A DNA stretch of 64,000 bases. Source: Leptasterias polaris (lineage: Eukaryota; Echinodermata; Asteroidea; Forcipulatida; Asteriidae). The notes under the pieces were generated by a model. That model saw only the letters and a program-made list of their open reading frames with translations. It was not told the origin of the DNA and made no database searches. The stretch's first letter is position 1. Every line of letters begins with the position of its first letter. The stretch covers positions 4,004,001 to 4,068,000 of the forward strand of contig JAZGTN010000058.1 of NCBI GenBank assembly GCA_037783415.1. The letters are read 5' to 3'. The translations under genes and the position numbers were made by a program. Positions 12,658 through 23,420 of the stretch are shown here, in pieces.

Positions 12658-13010
12658 TTTTCAAAAGCCATTGTATCTTGAAAGTCATTTCATCATTTTA
12701 TTTGTACAGTTTTTCAATAACTAACCCTTTATGACTACGATTCAGCCTGTAAAAAAAATAAGGTTTATGCATTTTCCTTCAAAAGGGAGTGGAAATATCT
12801 GAAATGCCAAACACTTATGTTTGAGTTTACAGATCACACTGAGGAAAGAAAGAAATCGACCATTGACATCTGTTGCTTTATCTCAATGATTTATTAATTT
12901 ATTTTTGTTGTTGAATGAAATTGAATTTTGTATTTTACTTTGATGTAAAACGAAATATTGAAGGTGATAAGATATTTCATATAATTATTGAACACACTAT
13001 TGAACAAGTA
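12658..13010. other. TE1 3' region, no gene
   Basis: AT-rich, no open frame of note and no recognisable repeat. Confidence 0.4.
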
Positions 13011-13200
13011 CAGGGCCAAATTTCATAGAGGTGCTTAAGCATAAATTATTGCTTAACAGTTTCCTGCTTAGCAAAAATGACAAGGATACCAGCCACAAAT
13101 TGTACATGTAACATGGTATTTTAGCTGGTAACCTTGCCCTGGTTATTCGTTTTATGCTTAGCTATTTTTTGTGCAAGCAACTCTGTGAAATTGTGCCCTG
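13011..13200. mobile_element. 190-bp MITE inside TE1
   Basis: It starts CAGGGCCAAATTTCATAG and ends in the inverse (CTCTGTGAAATTGTGCCCTG), with inner GCTTA/TAAGC repeats. The same termini occur around TE2 (33945 and 39492) and a related decayed piece lies near 57545-57725, so this is one MITE family. Confidence 0.65.
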
Positions 13201-13734
13201 GTTACAACAAAATATACATTTGTTTTATATTGATCATTATATTGTTAACGGTAAAGAATTTTGTTTTCAAGTTACTCTGCTGTTGTGAAAAAATAAAAGG
13301 GAAAATTAATATAAATCAGAGAGAAGAATTGTGAGTTTCAGTTATTATTGTCATTTTTTTGTACAAAAAACAACCCTTATTTAAATGGTTTAATAAAATT
13401 AAATTACTTGCATTTGCAATTGGAACTAATAACTCTTGCAAGTGAGAAAATTTAACTTAAGTACAGGCAAGATGATTAAGTTAAACAATAATTTCAGTTG
13501 AAAAGAACTCTTAAAAACAAAACTTTCATAAGAATGAGCTAGAAAGTCCAAGAATCCACTTTATGGAATTTATATGGCAACAATTCCCTTGTGTGTGTGC
13601 CTTTTTCTAGAAGAGCTAGGTTCAGCGGATCAAAATGTGTGCACAAACATATGGGGAGCTGTGATCCATAGCTCCCCATTGCATTATGCACAGTTCTCCC
13701 ATTTTGGCCAATAGAGGGCGCTATTTTCGAGACA
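13201..13734. other. TE1 distal spacer
   Basis: No gene. The sequence is AT-rich. A short inverted pair GGGGAGCTGTGATCC / ATAGCTCCCC lies near 13650-13680. Confidence 0.4.
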
Positions 13735-13905
13735 ATTTTTTTAATTAGGCATAACTAATTAGTGTGCAGTTTTTTCCACTGGCGAATTTTGGATTCTTAT
13801 TTAGGACCATCAGAAGTACCTCTGTGCAAAAAATCAGGTAGATTCCAGGGGTGGACTACAGAATTAAAAAAATAGAGCTCTTTTTGAGGTTCAGCCCACG
13901 GTCTA
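13735..13905 (-). repeat. TE1 right terminal inverted repeat
   Basis: Read on the minus strand from 13905 it gives TAGACCGTGGGCTGA, GTAGTCCACC, AAAATTCGCCA and AACTGCACA, in the same order as the left end. The next bases on the plus strand are AAA, matching the AAA before the left end. Confidence 0.75.
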
Positions 13906-14737
13906 AAACCAGTTTACACATTTTTTATCACGTAGTGTGTGTGTATACGTTGAGCAAATCATCCGCAAGGTTCAAAGTCCATCAAACATGCTTGTGGTCT
14001 AGTCTCTGTTCAAGGTTCGCGCAACCTGCTTTTGACAATACGCTTTGTTAGTCTCTAAAACAGCCGTCCATGCAAACCTCATTAACAAACAAATGCTAGG
14101 CTTTTGATCGTGTGCTTTTTAACCAAAAGTTGAACATTTCATGAATTCATATCTCGTCGTCTTCTTTTCCCTCAAGATTGTCCAATAAAAAAAGACACTT
14201 CCTAAGCTCGCATAAACTTTAATCTTCACACATAGTTAGATATGCATAGGTAGATGACACCGCTGCAGTGATATCATCATGACTTCATCGGATGTCAAAT
14301 TACAAGGTTTTTAAATATTAATTTTGTAATGTTTAAACTTCCATATCAAATCACGGACATGAGACCGTAGGTTGCTTTTTGCGGGATTATACCAAATTAA
14401 TTTAGGTCTTATTTTTGTATTGTGTGTGTGATTACGTTACCTCTACTTCCGGTCGAAACAAGAAGTGCCTTGTTATACTTCAGTTTTTGACCGATTAATA
14501 TTGTTCTCTCCCGTGCAAATGAGACTGAGAAAAGAAGGGAAATACTCAGGTCCAATTTTGTCGATAAATAACGACTTTTTAATTGTTGCATTCGTATACA
14601 CAGGAAGTGTGGCGGCTTTATTTATTATTTTGAATAACATCTTTAGGATTGTAATCAAGTGGATAATCATTCAAAAATAATGGGTTTTGATTCCAAAGCG
14701 ACTACCATGGAAACTAGCATGCAGATCGATGCCCTCA
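13906..14737. repeat. R1 copy 2, right part, plus diverged partial copies
   Basis: After TE1 the R1 end block resumes (GCAAGGTTCAAAGTCC to GCTAGGCTTTT). It is preceded by a short inverted stretch TCACGTAGTGTGTGTGTATAC that mirrors the left flank. Bases 14160-14475 are a more diverged R1 fragment with ACTTCCGGTCGAAAC, and 14585-14737 match the pre-R1 segment at 4220-4374. Confidence 0.65.
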
Positions 14738-16515
14738 CGCCCGTCAAACACTTGATTCTTATGTTCTATCATTCTAAACATGTAAGCATTGTTGTGAAAA
14801 AAATCGTACACGATTATTTCATAATTGTTATGTGATCATTATAAAAACAAGTAAAGGGAACCAGCCGATCATATCAAGAAACATTATACTTCCATCCAAT
14901 GGCCGTCCAAACACCATTTAAGTAAATAAACTCGCAATTCAAAAGTCAACTCTAGCGGGCGCTACAAACATTTTGGGATTAGTGGATTAATGTAAACTCG
15001 GAACATAGTGAGGTCATTGTGCTGCTTCAGTTCTATGCGTGATATGAGTAGGTACTTCAGTATGTAATACATAAAGTCCAAATTGCACGGAAAAAGTTAT
15101 AACTTTATTGGGTTTAAACAATGGAAGGAAGAAACTCTTGTTTCATTCACTAACTTTTGATAAAAACTTATCGTACAAATTTCTAACAGAGTCATGTTTA
15201 CCAATTTTTTCAATTAAATTTGAGCCACTGCAAGTTCTTACAAGATTTATAAGTACAGAACGACTTGGGTAATCAAGCTGAAACTTTGCATGTATCCAAG
15301 TTGTGATATGTTACATCCAACAAATTTGTTCACATCACGATGACGTCATCGAGTGTGACATGACGTCACCTTAAAGGTGCAGGTTCAAGAGCTATATACT
15401 GAGTAGTATGCTTGGTCAAGCTGAAATGTAGCTTACATGTATTCAAACTGGGATGTGTTACTACCAAATTGAACGTCATTCCGAACACCTTCTTTTTGTT
15501 ATACAACAAAAAGTTAAGTCTAGTTTATAGTTTTTTTTTTACTTCGTCTTTTCTTCTGGCCGTCGATTGTCCGGTAACAAAAGCACACTTCCCAAGCCCA
15601 TATAAACTTGAAATTTCTACCATAGTTAGATAACCATTAGGAGACGAAACCGTTTCATTTACGTCATGATGACGTCATCAGGTGTCAAATTACAAGGTTT
15701 TTAGAAAAAAATTATTTAATCTTTGAAATTCTGTAACAAATCACACTTAAGAGACCGGCGGTTGTTTTATGCGGGATCATACTTAGGTCATATAGGTCTT
15801 TATTTTTTGTCGTGTGCGTGACCTCACATGACCTCTACTTCCGGTCGAAACCGGAAGTGCCTTGTAATTTAAAAGTGGCACACTTTTTGAAGTTTTTTTT
15901 AACGGTGTTATAGTCGAGCAAGAGTCTGGTTTAAAAAAATAAGACAAGTGATGTCATAAAAGTCAAGAGCGCCCTCTACCGGCAGGTTAAAAACAATAAA
16001 AAAAACACTTTTACTAGATGTCTGTTTATGATAATCGTTTCAAAATTGGTATACATAATGACCTTCATACAGACAACATGTGTGAATTTTTAGATTGATG
16101 ACGTCATCATGTGTCACGTGGTATCGCATTAAAGGTTTACTTTTTGAAGCCGTGTATTTACAAAACCACAAGTTCGACTGAGTTGAAACTTGGCATGTTG
16201 AAAGACAGTGATATTGACTATGTAAATCTAAACAAACAACATGATGACGTCATTCCTTTTTGTTATACAAATAATTAAAATATTGACCAATTATTACTGG
16301 TATTTATTGACCGACTGTTAAACCACGGGATACACTCACACTATGTGATCTGAACCAGTGGGAAAATCAACCACAAGGTTCAAAGTCCAATAAACAAGCT
16401 TGTGGTCTAGTCTCTGTTCAAGGTTCGCGCAACCTGCTTTTGACAACACGCTTTGTTAGTCTCTAAACCAGCCGTCTATGCAAGCCTCGTTAACAAACAA
16501 ATGCTAGGCTTTTGA
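14738..16515. repeat. R1 tandem family, copy 3
   Basis: A near full-length R1 unit aligned end to end with 2254-4005. It includes TGACGTCA sites near 15340, 15360, 15670, 16099 and 16244, the GAACACCTTC hairpin near 15482-15520, and the uninterrupted TE1 insertion site near 16341-16360. Confidence 0.8.
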
Positions 16516-16925
16516 AACTTCATAAAATCTAAAAGCGCCCTCTATCGGCAGGAAAACAGCTAAAAAATAATACACTTTTACTAGATGTCTGTGGCGAAGT
16601 TTATGATCTTTTCAAAATTGGTATACATAATTACCTTTATGCAGATAACTTAATATTTATTATGTGTGAAGTTTTAGATTAATGACGTCATCATGTGTCA
16701 CGTGGTATCGCCTTAAAGATTTACATTTTGAAGCCGTGTATCTATAAAACCACAAGTTCTTCTGAGTTGAAACTTTGGCATCTTGATAGACAGTGATATT
16801 GACCACGTAAATCTAAACAAACAACATGATGACGTCAGTCATTTCTTTGTTTCAAATATTTGAAATTTTGAACAATTATTACGGGTATTTATTGACCCGC
16901 TGTCAAACTACGGGAAAATAACTAA
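16516..16925. repeat. R1 partial copy 4
   Basis: A truncated repeat of the second half of R1 (from AAAAGCGCCCTCTA to TTATTGACCCGCTG), directly following copy 3. TGACGTCA lies near 16683 and 16831. Confidence 0.7.
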
Positions 16926-17325
16926 AGTGTGTAGCTTGTAATGCTTTTACTAAGAGTTATTCTAGGCCACAAGAAACAACTAAAATACAATGTATTTTCA
17001 GGATAATTAACGATTAGATTGGTAAATCTTCCCCCATGGATAAAACACTGGGTTGCGCAATCACGGCAATGTGTCTAATGTACTATGCAATGTTTTGTTT
17101 TAACTAATTTTACTGTAAAGCAATGTGACTAGTATTTAAATTTTTCTTTTGCAATTAAACAGCTAAATTGAACATTACGATTTTTTCAATGTTTTCCTCA
17201 AAATCATCTGAAAATGTATTTTAGTATTGAAACTTCTTTCATTATTATTCTTTGTCATTAAAAAACTTGATATAATATTAAAATGTTTTTGCAACAGAGA
17301 TATGCACATATCAGCTTTTGTCAAG
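16926..17325. other. AT-rich DNA before the L1 element
   Basis: No gene is visible. The last ~70 bases (TTTTTGCAACAGAGATATGC onward) are paralogous to 25270-25345 and form the left flank of the L1 insertion. Confidence 0.5.
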
Positions 17326-17336
17326 ATGTAGTGTTG
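17326..17336 (+). repeat. left target-site duplication of L1 (11 bp)
   Basis: ATGTAGTGTTG here is repeated at 22718-22728 after the poly(A) tract. The paralogous empty site near 25342 has the sequence once, followed by CCAGCTCC as on the right side of the element. Confidence 0.85.
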
Positions 17337-17478
17337 CATCATGGGTAATTTGAGAGAGTAGACTTACACTTTTCTGCTCCGTACTCTTTTGTCTTTAAAT
17401 ACGTTATTCAAGCGGTTACACAGCTCCATATTATTGTTCACTGCTCGAGAATTTCACATAGCCACCGTGGAACCGAAA

Positions 17479-18378
17479 ATGCCACCGAAACGTTCTTCTG
17501 CGGCGAAGCATTCCCAACCTGAAATCTCGTCTTTTTTGGTTGCTGGTTCAACTGGCCGCCATGTTGACTCAGGTGGTGCATCCATGCAGCGAGTTACTCG
17601 TTCTCGAGCGGGGTCCGGCATAACAGCGTCTCCCTCGACCCCAGGGTTTGTTCAATCTCAGCCCGACGAGTCGACTTGTCCCTCTCCGGAAACTGACGAT
17701 GGCTGCCATAGCGATTTTGAGTCGTTCGTGAGGGAGTCTCTTGGAGCTGTTCAGGAAAAGCTTTCGTCTGTTCTTCAAGGCCAAACCCAGCTTAGAGAGA
17801 AAGTGACCACCCTGGAGGAAGAGGTTAATCGTTCTATCAATTTCCAGTCAGACCGCATTGATGGGGTTTCTTCCAAGCTGGATATTGTGGAATCCAAAAC
17901 GGCAGCGACTGAGAACGATCTTAAAGGAACAGTTGAAGTGATTGACGTGTTGGCGGATCGATTGGACCGCATGGAAAGACACTCCAGGAAGAACAACCTC
18001 AGGCTAGTTGGTATTGATCAGAAGGAAAGCCCTGAGAATTGTATTAAGATTGTCCATGACATTCTACACGATTTCTTCGATCTGGATGACATTAATATTG
18101 AGAGAGCCCACAGAGATGGCCGAAGGAAAGAAGGCCTAAGCCAACATATTCTGGTGAGATTTTTAAATTTCCAAGATAAACTCAGCGTGATAAAACAAGC
18201 TCGTAGAGCACTCCAAGGAGAGTCCTTCTATTTCGTTGACGATCTCATTAAAAGTGACTATTTGGAGAAGAAGAAATGGTCAACTCAAGTTAAGAAAGCT
18301 TACGAGAAGGGTGCCCGCTACCATTTTTTTGCCGGCCGCTGGAGAAATTCCAAAGGCTCCCCAGTTGTTTTTTCATAA
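17479..18378 (+). CDS. L1-type ORF1 protein
   Basis: ORF1p is an RNA-binding chaperone that coats the LINE transcript. I start it at ATG 17479 (AAAATGCC context), giving 299 residues; the upstream open frame has no ATG. A basic, Ser-rich start (MPPKRSSAAKHSQ) is followed by a coiled coil (about residues 95-180, heptads in KLSSVLQGQTQLREKVTTLE). Next is the RRM-like core introduced by ERHSRKNNLRLVGI, then IERAHRDGRR and HILVRFLNFQDK, which match the L1 ORF1 trimer/RRM/CTD plan. The C-terminus FFAGRWRNSKGSPVVFS is complete. The frame is intact. Confidence 0.85.
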   Translation: MPPKRSSAAKHSQPEISSFLVAGSTGRHVDSGGASMQRVTRSRAGSGITASPSTPGFVQSQPDESTCPSPETDDGCHSDFESFVRESLGAVQEKLSSVLQGQTQLREKVTTLEEEVNRSINFQSDRIDGVSSKLDIVESKTAATENDLKGTVEVIDVLADRLDRMERHSRKNNLRLVGIDQKESPENCIKIVHDILHDFFDLDDINIERAHRDGRRKEGLSQHILVRFLNFQDKLSVIKQARRALQGESFYFVDDLIKSDYLEKKKWSTQVKKAYEKGARYHFFAGRWRNSKGSPVVFS

Positions 18379-18805
18379 AATTTTGTTTCGTGTCTACCGT
18401 ATTTTTGCACTACATTTTGTTTGGTACTAGCTATTTACGGAGCAGATGTGTGCTAAAGTACTCTCACTTAGTTCTATTGCCCATGAGTATGTCGGTCTTT
18501 TGTTTGTCAGTTCCTTGTCTCCCTCCCCCTTGCACCTTCCCCAACCCTTGTGGAACCCCTCCACATTCCCCCTTGCCCTTTCCCAAAACCCTCTGCCCTT
18601 CCCCCTTCCCTTCCCCCTTCCCTCCCCTAAATCAAGCAGTAAAGCAGTTCAAGCAGTTTGCTGTGTACATAACTAAGAAGAGAAAGATCGTCAGTTTTTG
18701 CTTTTACTTGATAAGTAATTTAAACCGTCAAATTGATGCTAAATGTTGCTTACCTGAACTTGATTGTCTTGTTTTGTTATTCCTTTTGGTTAAATATAAA
18801 TTTAA

Positions 18806-21800
18806 ATGGTGAAAAGTAACCATCTTGCTATTTGTTCCCTTAATGTTAGGGGCCTCCAGAACTCTACTAAGAGAAGGCAGTTTTTTACTTGGCTAAGGAA
18901 TAAGCCCTATGACATTATTTTTCTACAAGAAACACACAGTGTTCCAGAAACTGAAACCACATGGACTAGTGAATGGGGTTACAAAATTTATTTTAACAAT
19001 TTTTCTAGAAATAGTGCTGGGGTTTGTATTCTTTTTAAAGCTAATTTCCAGTTTGTTATTTCTAATATTTGGCGTGACCCTAGAGGCCGCATTCTTATAT
19101 TAAATATTTGTATAGAAGGCGAAACTGTCTCTTTGATAAATATCTATGCTCCTAACAATGACGACCCCGGTTTCTTTTTGGAACTGGCTCATAAAATCGA
19201 TGTGTATGCTGAAGGAAACGTTGTTCTGGGAGGTGACTTTAATATTATTCAAGAATTTGATTTAGATAAGTTGGGAGGTCGTCCCTATACGCATTTTTTT
19301 GCTAAAAAAGAGCTAATTACCTTACAGAGTAATTTTGATTTAATTGATATTTGGAGGTTACAAAATCCCGATGCAAGGCGTTATACATGGTCATCGAATC
19401 ACAACCCCCCTATTATGTGTAGGCTAGACTATTTTCTGGTATCATTTAATTTAATTTCTCGTGTCGACAAAACGCAAATTACCAGTGGTTTTAAAACAGA
19501 TCATTCTATGATTTCTTTACTTTTATCTATGGGTTCAGAGCCCCGTGGTCCGGGCTTCTGGAAATTAAACTCCTCCTTGCTTTATGATTTGCAGTATGTC
19601 AAAGAACTAAAAGAAATTATCCATACTGCAGCTTTAAATAACCATGATTGTAATCCAGCACTTCGTTGGGAAATGATTAAATGTTGTATTCGCGGTTTCT
19701 CCATCCAGTTTTCTGCAGCTAAGAAAAGGATACAAAATAACATTGAACAATCTCTAGACAAGGAAATTAATTTGTTGGAATCTCACATTCATGCTAATCC
19801 TAACGACAGTCAAAATGTCGACAAGTTGCAAGACAAGAAACAAGTTATGGAGAAGCTTATATAATACAAAACTAAAGGTATTTTGATTCGTTCAAAGGCT
19901 AGATGGTACGAAGAAGGTGAAAAGAGCACTAAATATTTTTTAAACTTAGAGAAGCGGAACTATTTAAATAAAACTATTTCCAAGTTAGAAATTAATGAGT
20001 CGACAGTCTCTGACCCAAAGAAAATTTTGGCAGAAGAATGTGCTTTTTATACGAGCTTGTATAAATCCTCGTTTAAAGATATGGAGTTTGATGACTCAAC
20101 TTCTAGCAAATTTCTTTTGGATCCTCCTTTGAAAATTTTGTCCGAGGAAGCTAAGAGTTCTTGTGAGGGTCACTTAACAGTTGATGAGTGTCTTAATATT
20201 GTGAAATCCCTGGCTAATGAGAAGACTCCAGGTTGTGATGGTCTTCCAGCTGAATTTTACAAGGTCATGTGGAATGATATTAAAGTGCACCTCATTAAGG
20301 CTTTTAATTCTTCGTTTGAAATGGGCCAAATGTCAGTCTCACAGAGAAGAGGTGTTATTACTCTTCTTCCCAAAAAAGGTAAAAACCCTTTGTCTCTCAG
20401 TAACTGGAGACCTATTTCGATTTTAAACACCGATTATAAAATAGCTGCTAAAGCAATTGCTTACAGGATTAAAAACCATATCTCTTCCTTAGTATCTTCC
20501 GATCAAACGGGTTTTATCCAAGGCAGATTTATTGGCGAAAATATTTTTACCATTTTGGAAACCATACAATTTGCCGAAGACGAAGAGATTCCCGGCATGC
20601 TGTTCTGTGTGGACTTTGAAAAGGCTTTTGATAAGCTCGAATGGCAATTCGTCAATAAAACTCTTATGTATTACGGTTTTGGTGAAGATTTAAGAAAGTG
20701 GATTAAGGTCTTTTATAAGAATATTGAGAGTACTGTTATCAATAATGGGTATTCTTCTAAATTCTTTCCATTGTCTAGAGGAGTGAGGCAAGGCTGTCCT
20801 TTATCTCCTTATCTGTTTACTCTCGCTGTTGAACCCCTTGCAACAACAATCAGGGACAACACTGATATCACTGGTATAAATATTGACGGTCTTATTCTTA
20901 AAATTTTACAGTTTGCCGATGACACCACTATTTTTTTAGATGGGTCTGACAAATCATTACAGAATACCTTAGACACTCTGGACGATTTTAAAAAATGCTC
21001 TGGCTTGACAGTTAACTATAATAAGTCGGAGGTTATTCTTATTGGCTCAAACAAAATGAATAATGCTAATTTTACATCAAGTTTTCCCTTAAAATTTGGT
21101 AAAGAGTCTTTTAAATCATTGGGTATATGGTTCTCTCTTAACAAAGAGAATATGTTCGATCTAAACTTTGACCCCGTCCTTGTATCTATTGAAAATTCTC
21201 TTAAACTTTGGGGTATGATAAACTTGACCTTGCAGGGTAAAATAACCATCCTCAAATCATTAATAATGCCCAAGTTAACCTTTGTGTCTTCTGTGTTGCC
21301 TAATCCTAGTAAAAAATATTTTAAGAAGATTAATTCTTTATTTTTTTCGTTTTTATGGCATAACAAACCTGATAAAATTAAACGTTCTGTTCTTTACAAT
21401 AAAATTGATATGGGAGGCTTGAACATGATAAACTACGAACAGCATGTTCAGGCCTTAAAAGTTGCTTGGGTTAAAAGGTTCTTAGATCATACAAACAAGG
21501 GCAACTGGAAAATGTTCATTTACAGGCACATCCGTCAGTTTGGAGGGCATGAATTGTTTGAAGGGAATTTCTCTAACGGTTTTGTTAAATCACTCCACTT
21601 GTCATCCCCCATGTTAAGGGACATTTTGACAGCTTGGAGCTCTCTTACTTTTAAATCCCCTGCTTCATCTGAAGAATTTTTGAAGCAAAGCCTCTGGGGA
21701 AATTCTTTTATTTCAATTCAAGGTCAGCCTCTATTTTATGTGAAATGGTTCGAAGCTGGAGTATCTAAGATTAATCATATCATTGGTCCGACTGGTTGTT

Positions 21801-22566
21801 TTCTTTCTTATAAGGATCTTCAATTTAAATATAAACTAGAAACCAACTTCATCCAGTATTTTGGCCTGTTAAAAGCTATTCCCTCTAACTGGAAAGATAA
21901 ATGGATTAGTAAAAATCTGCAGACTCAGGATAACATTCTCATTAATTCTTTTCTTCAGAGGAAGCATTTTGTTAAATATGCTTATGACAAACTGATGGAA
22001 AAAGTTAGAGATAAACCAGTGAAGATTCAGGCAAAATGGAAAGTCTCATATGAAATCGACCAGGAGGATTGGAAGTTTATTTTCTCTTTGCCTTACAAAT
22101 GTGCTATAGATATTAAATCTAGGATGTTTCAGTTTATGTTTCTGCATAGACTAAAAGTGAACAACGTCTTTTTGCATAAGATTGGGCTAGTAAATAGCTC
22201 AAAATGTACCTTTTGTAAGGTCAAGGAAGAGACGCTTTCTCATTTATTTGTTAAGTGTCCCTATGTAAAATCCTTTTGGAGTTGCATTCAAGCTTGGATG
22301 GCTTCTATGCTTAGGATTAACATAAATTTAACAGAGTTCTCTATTATGTTCGGTTATAACATTAAGACCCCATTTTATTGATTAATCATTTAATTATTTT
22401 AGGTAAACAACATATTTATAAATGTAAATATGAAGAAAAAGCTCCTGTTTTTAATTCCTTCAAAAGAAGTGTTATGTTAATTGAGAGTATTGAATACAAG
22501 ATTGCCCAAAAGAAAGATAAGTTAGACATCCACAATTGTAAGTGGCAAAGCCTCAGAGATATTTAA
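18806..22566 (+). pseudogene. L1-type ORF2 (endonuclease + reverse transcriptase), interrupted
   Basis: ORF2 nicks target DNA and reverse-transcribes the RNA. The N-terminal AP-type endonuclease shows SLNVRGLQ, FLQETHS, VVLGGDFNII, RLDYFLVS and KTDHSMISL. The RT shows TPGCDGLPAEFYK, NWRPISILNTDYKI, DQTGFIQGR, FCVDFEKAFDKLEW, GVRQGCPLSPYLF and FADDTTIFLDG. A zinc-knuckle-like CTFCKVKEETLSHLFVKC lies near the end. Two lesions: TAA at 19862-19864 in frame just before the conserved SKARWYEEGEKSTKYFLNLE, and a one-base loss near 22370-22380 that moves the last ~60 codons (GKQHIYKCKYEEKAP) into another frame. Everything else is open, so the copy is young but probably not autonomous. Confidence 0.88.
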
Positions 22567-22717
22567 CGACCTATTTCGTTTTATCTTTATGTTTGCTTAA
22601 ACAGGCAGTGATTTTAAATTGATTTTTATTCCATCTCTGAAAATGAATTATTGTAATATGGTGTAACTGCTTGACTGAATAAAAAAAAAATTAAAAAAAA
22701 AATAAAAATAAAAAAAA

Positions 22718-22728
22718 ATGTAGTGTTG
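22718..22728 (+). repeat. right target-site duplication of L1
   Basis: ATGTAGTGTTG follows the A-rich tail directly and matches 17326-17336. Confidence 0.85.
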
Positions 22729-23420
22729 ACCAGCTCCAGTTATTTCAACTAAAAGTGCTTTGTCAGAGATCGATGGCTCACACGTCACGTAAACTTGTAT
22801 TTGTAAGGATGCCCTCTTTTATTGAAACTTCATTAATTTTCATTCTGTCGTTAAAAAACTTTTCAATATATGATATAATTAGGTGTTCGGGCAATCCGCC
22901 CGGAACACCTCTTGTTTTTGTACGTTTAAAAAAAAATACTTCTTCTGCTTATCCCCCGCGATTGTCCGCAAAAAAACGCACACTTCTGAAGCTCACACAA
23001 ACTTCACATATAGTTAAATCGTTACTTGTAGAAGACACCGCTGGAGTGACGTCATGATGACGTCATCAGGTGTCGAAATACAGTAAATCAAAGTTTAATA
23101 TTTCAAAAAATCATAACTCGAAAACTGCTGAATGGATTTGTACATTCTATACATCATCGGACAGGTCTTGGAAAACCCAACAAACAATTCACAAAGAGTG
23201 ACCCAATTTTATTTTGACTTCCGGTCCAAAACGGAAGTTGAAATTTCAATAATTTATATCTAAAGAACTTCTCGTACTTGAATCGAAATTTTTACACCAG
23301 GTTGTAGGATCTTGTGCCTTCTCAAACTTTTACACAGAGATGATACAAGTTTGACCTTACTTTCTGGTCGAAATCGGGTGCTAAAGGCAATGTAGGCCTA
23401 TATATTGACCCGCATTAAAA
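22729..23420. repeat. diverged R1-related repeat with hairpin
   Basis: 22729-22880 continue the sequence paralogous to 25343-25440. At about 22882-22912 lies a strong hairpin (AGGTGTTCGGGC ... GCCCGGAACACCT). Then comes a diverged R1 segment with TGACGTCATGATGACGTCA near 23046-23065 and an inverted ACTTCCGG/CGGAAGT pair near 23218-23236. Confidence 0.6.

Larger units (their letters stand above)
6104..13905 (+). mobile_element. TE1: 7.8 kb DNA transposon with FEN-like nuclease gene
   Basis: The element is bounded by imperfect terminal inverted repeats of about 120-165 bp that begin TAGACCGTGGGCTGA at both ends. It is flanked by AAA on each side (6101-6103 and 13906-13908), consistent with a 3-bp target duplication. 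The flanks are the two halves of an R1 copy, and R1 copy 3 provides an empty-site comparison near 16341-16360. The only sizeable gene inside is the three-exon plus-strand gene at 6392-12472. I see no conventional DDE/DDD transposase. Between gene and right end it contains a 190-bp MITE (13011-13200). The termini resemble those of TE2 (34080-39386). Confidence 0.75.
17337..22717 (+). mobile_element. L1/Tx1-type LINE, 5.4 kb, nearly full length
   Basis: It has a short 5' leader, ORF1, a 427-base spacer with a C/T-rich tract (about 18520-18635), ORF2 with endonuclease and reverse transcriptase, a 3' UTR, and an A-rich tail (22680-22717). It is flanked by an 11-bp duplication. Structure and ORF types place it in the L1 group. 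ORF2 has only one in-frame stop and one frameshift, so insertion or inactivation is recent. Confidence 0.88.

Noticed and set aside
18390..18812. Two overlapping open frames rich in Pro/Ser/Leu between L1 ORF1 and ORF2
   Set aside because: They arise from the C/T-rich tract of the spacer and show no domain.
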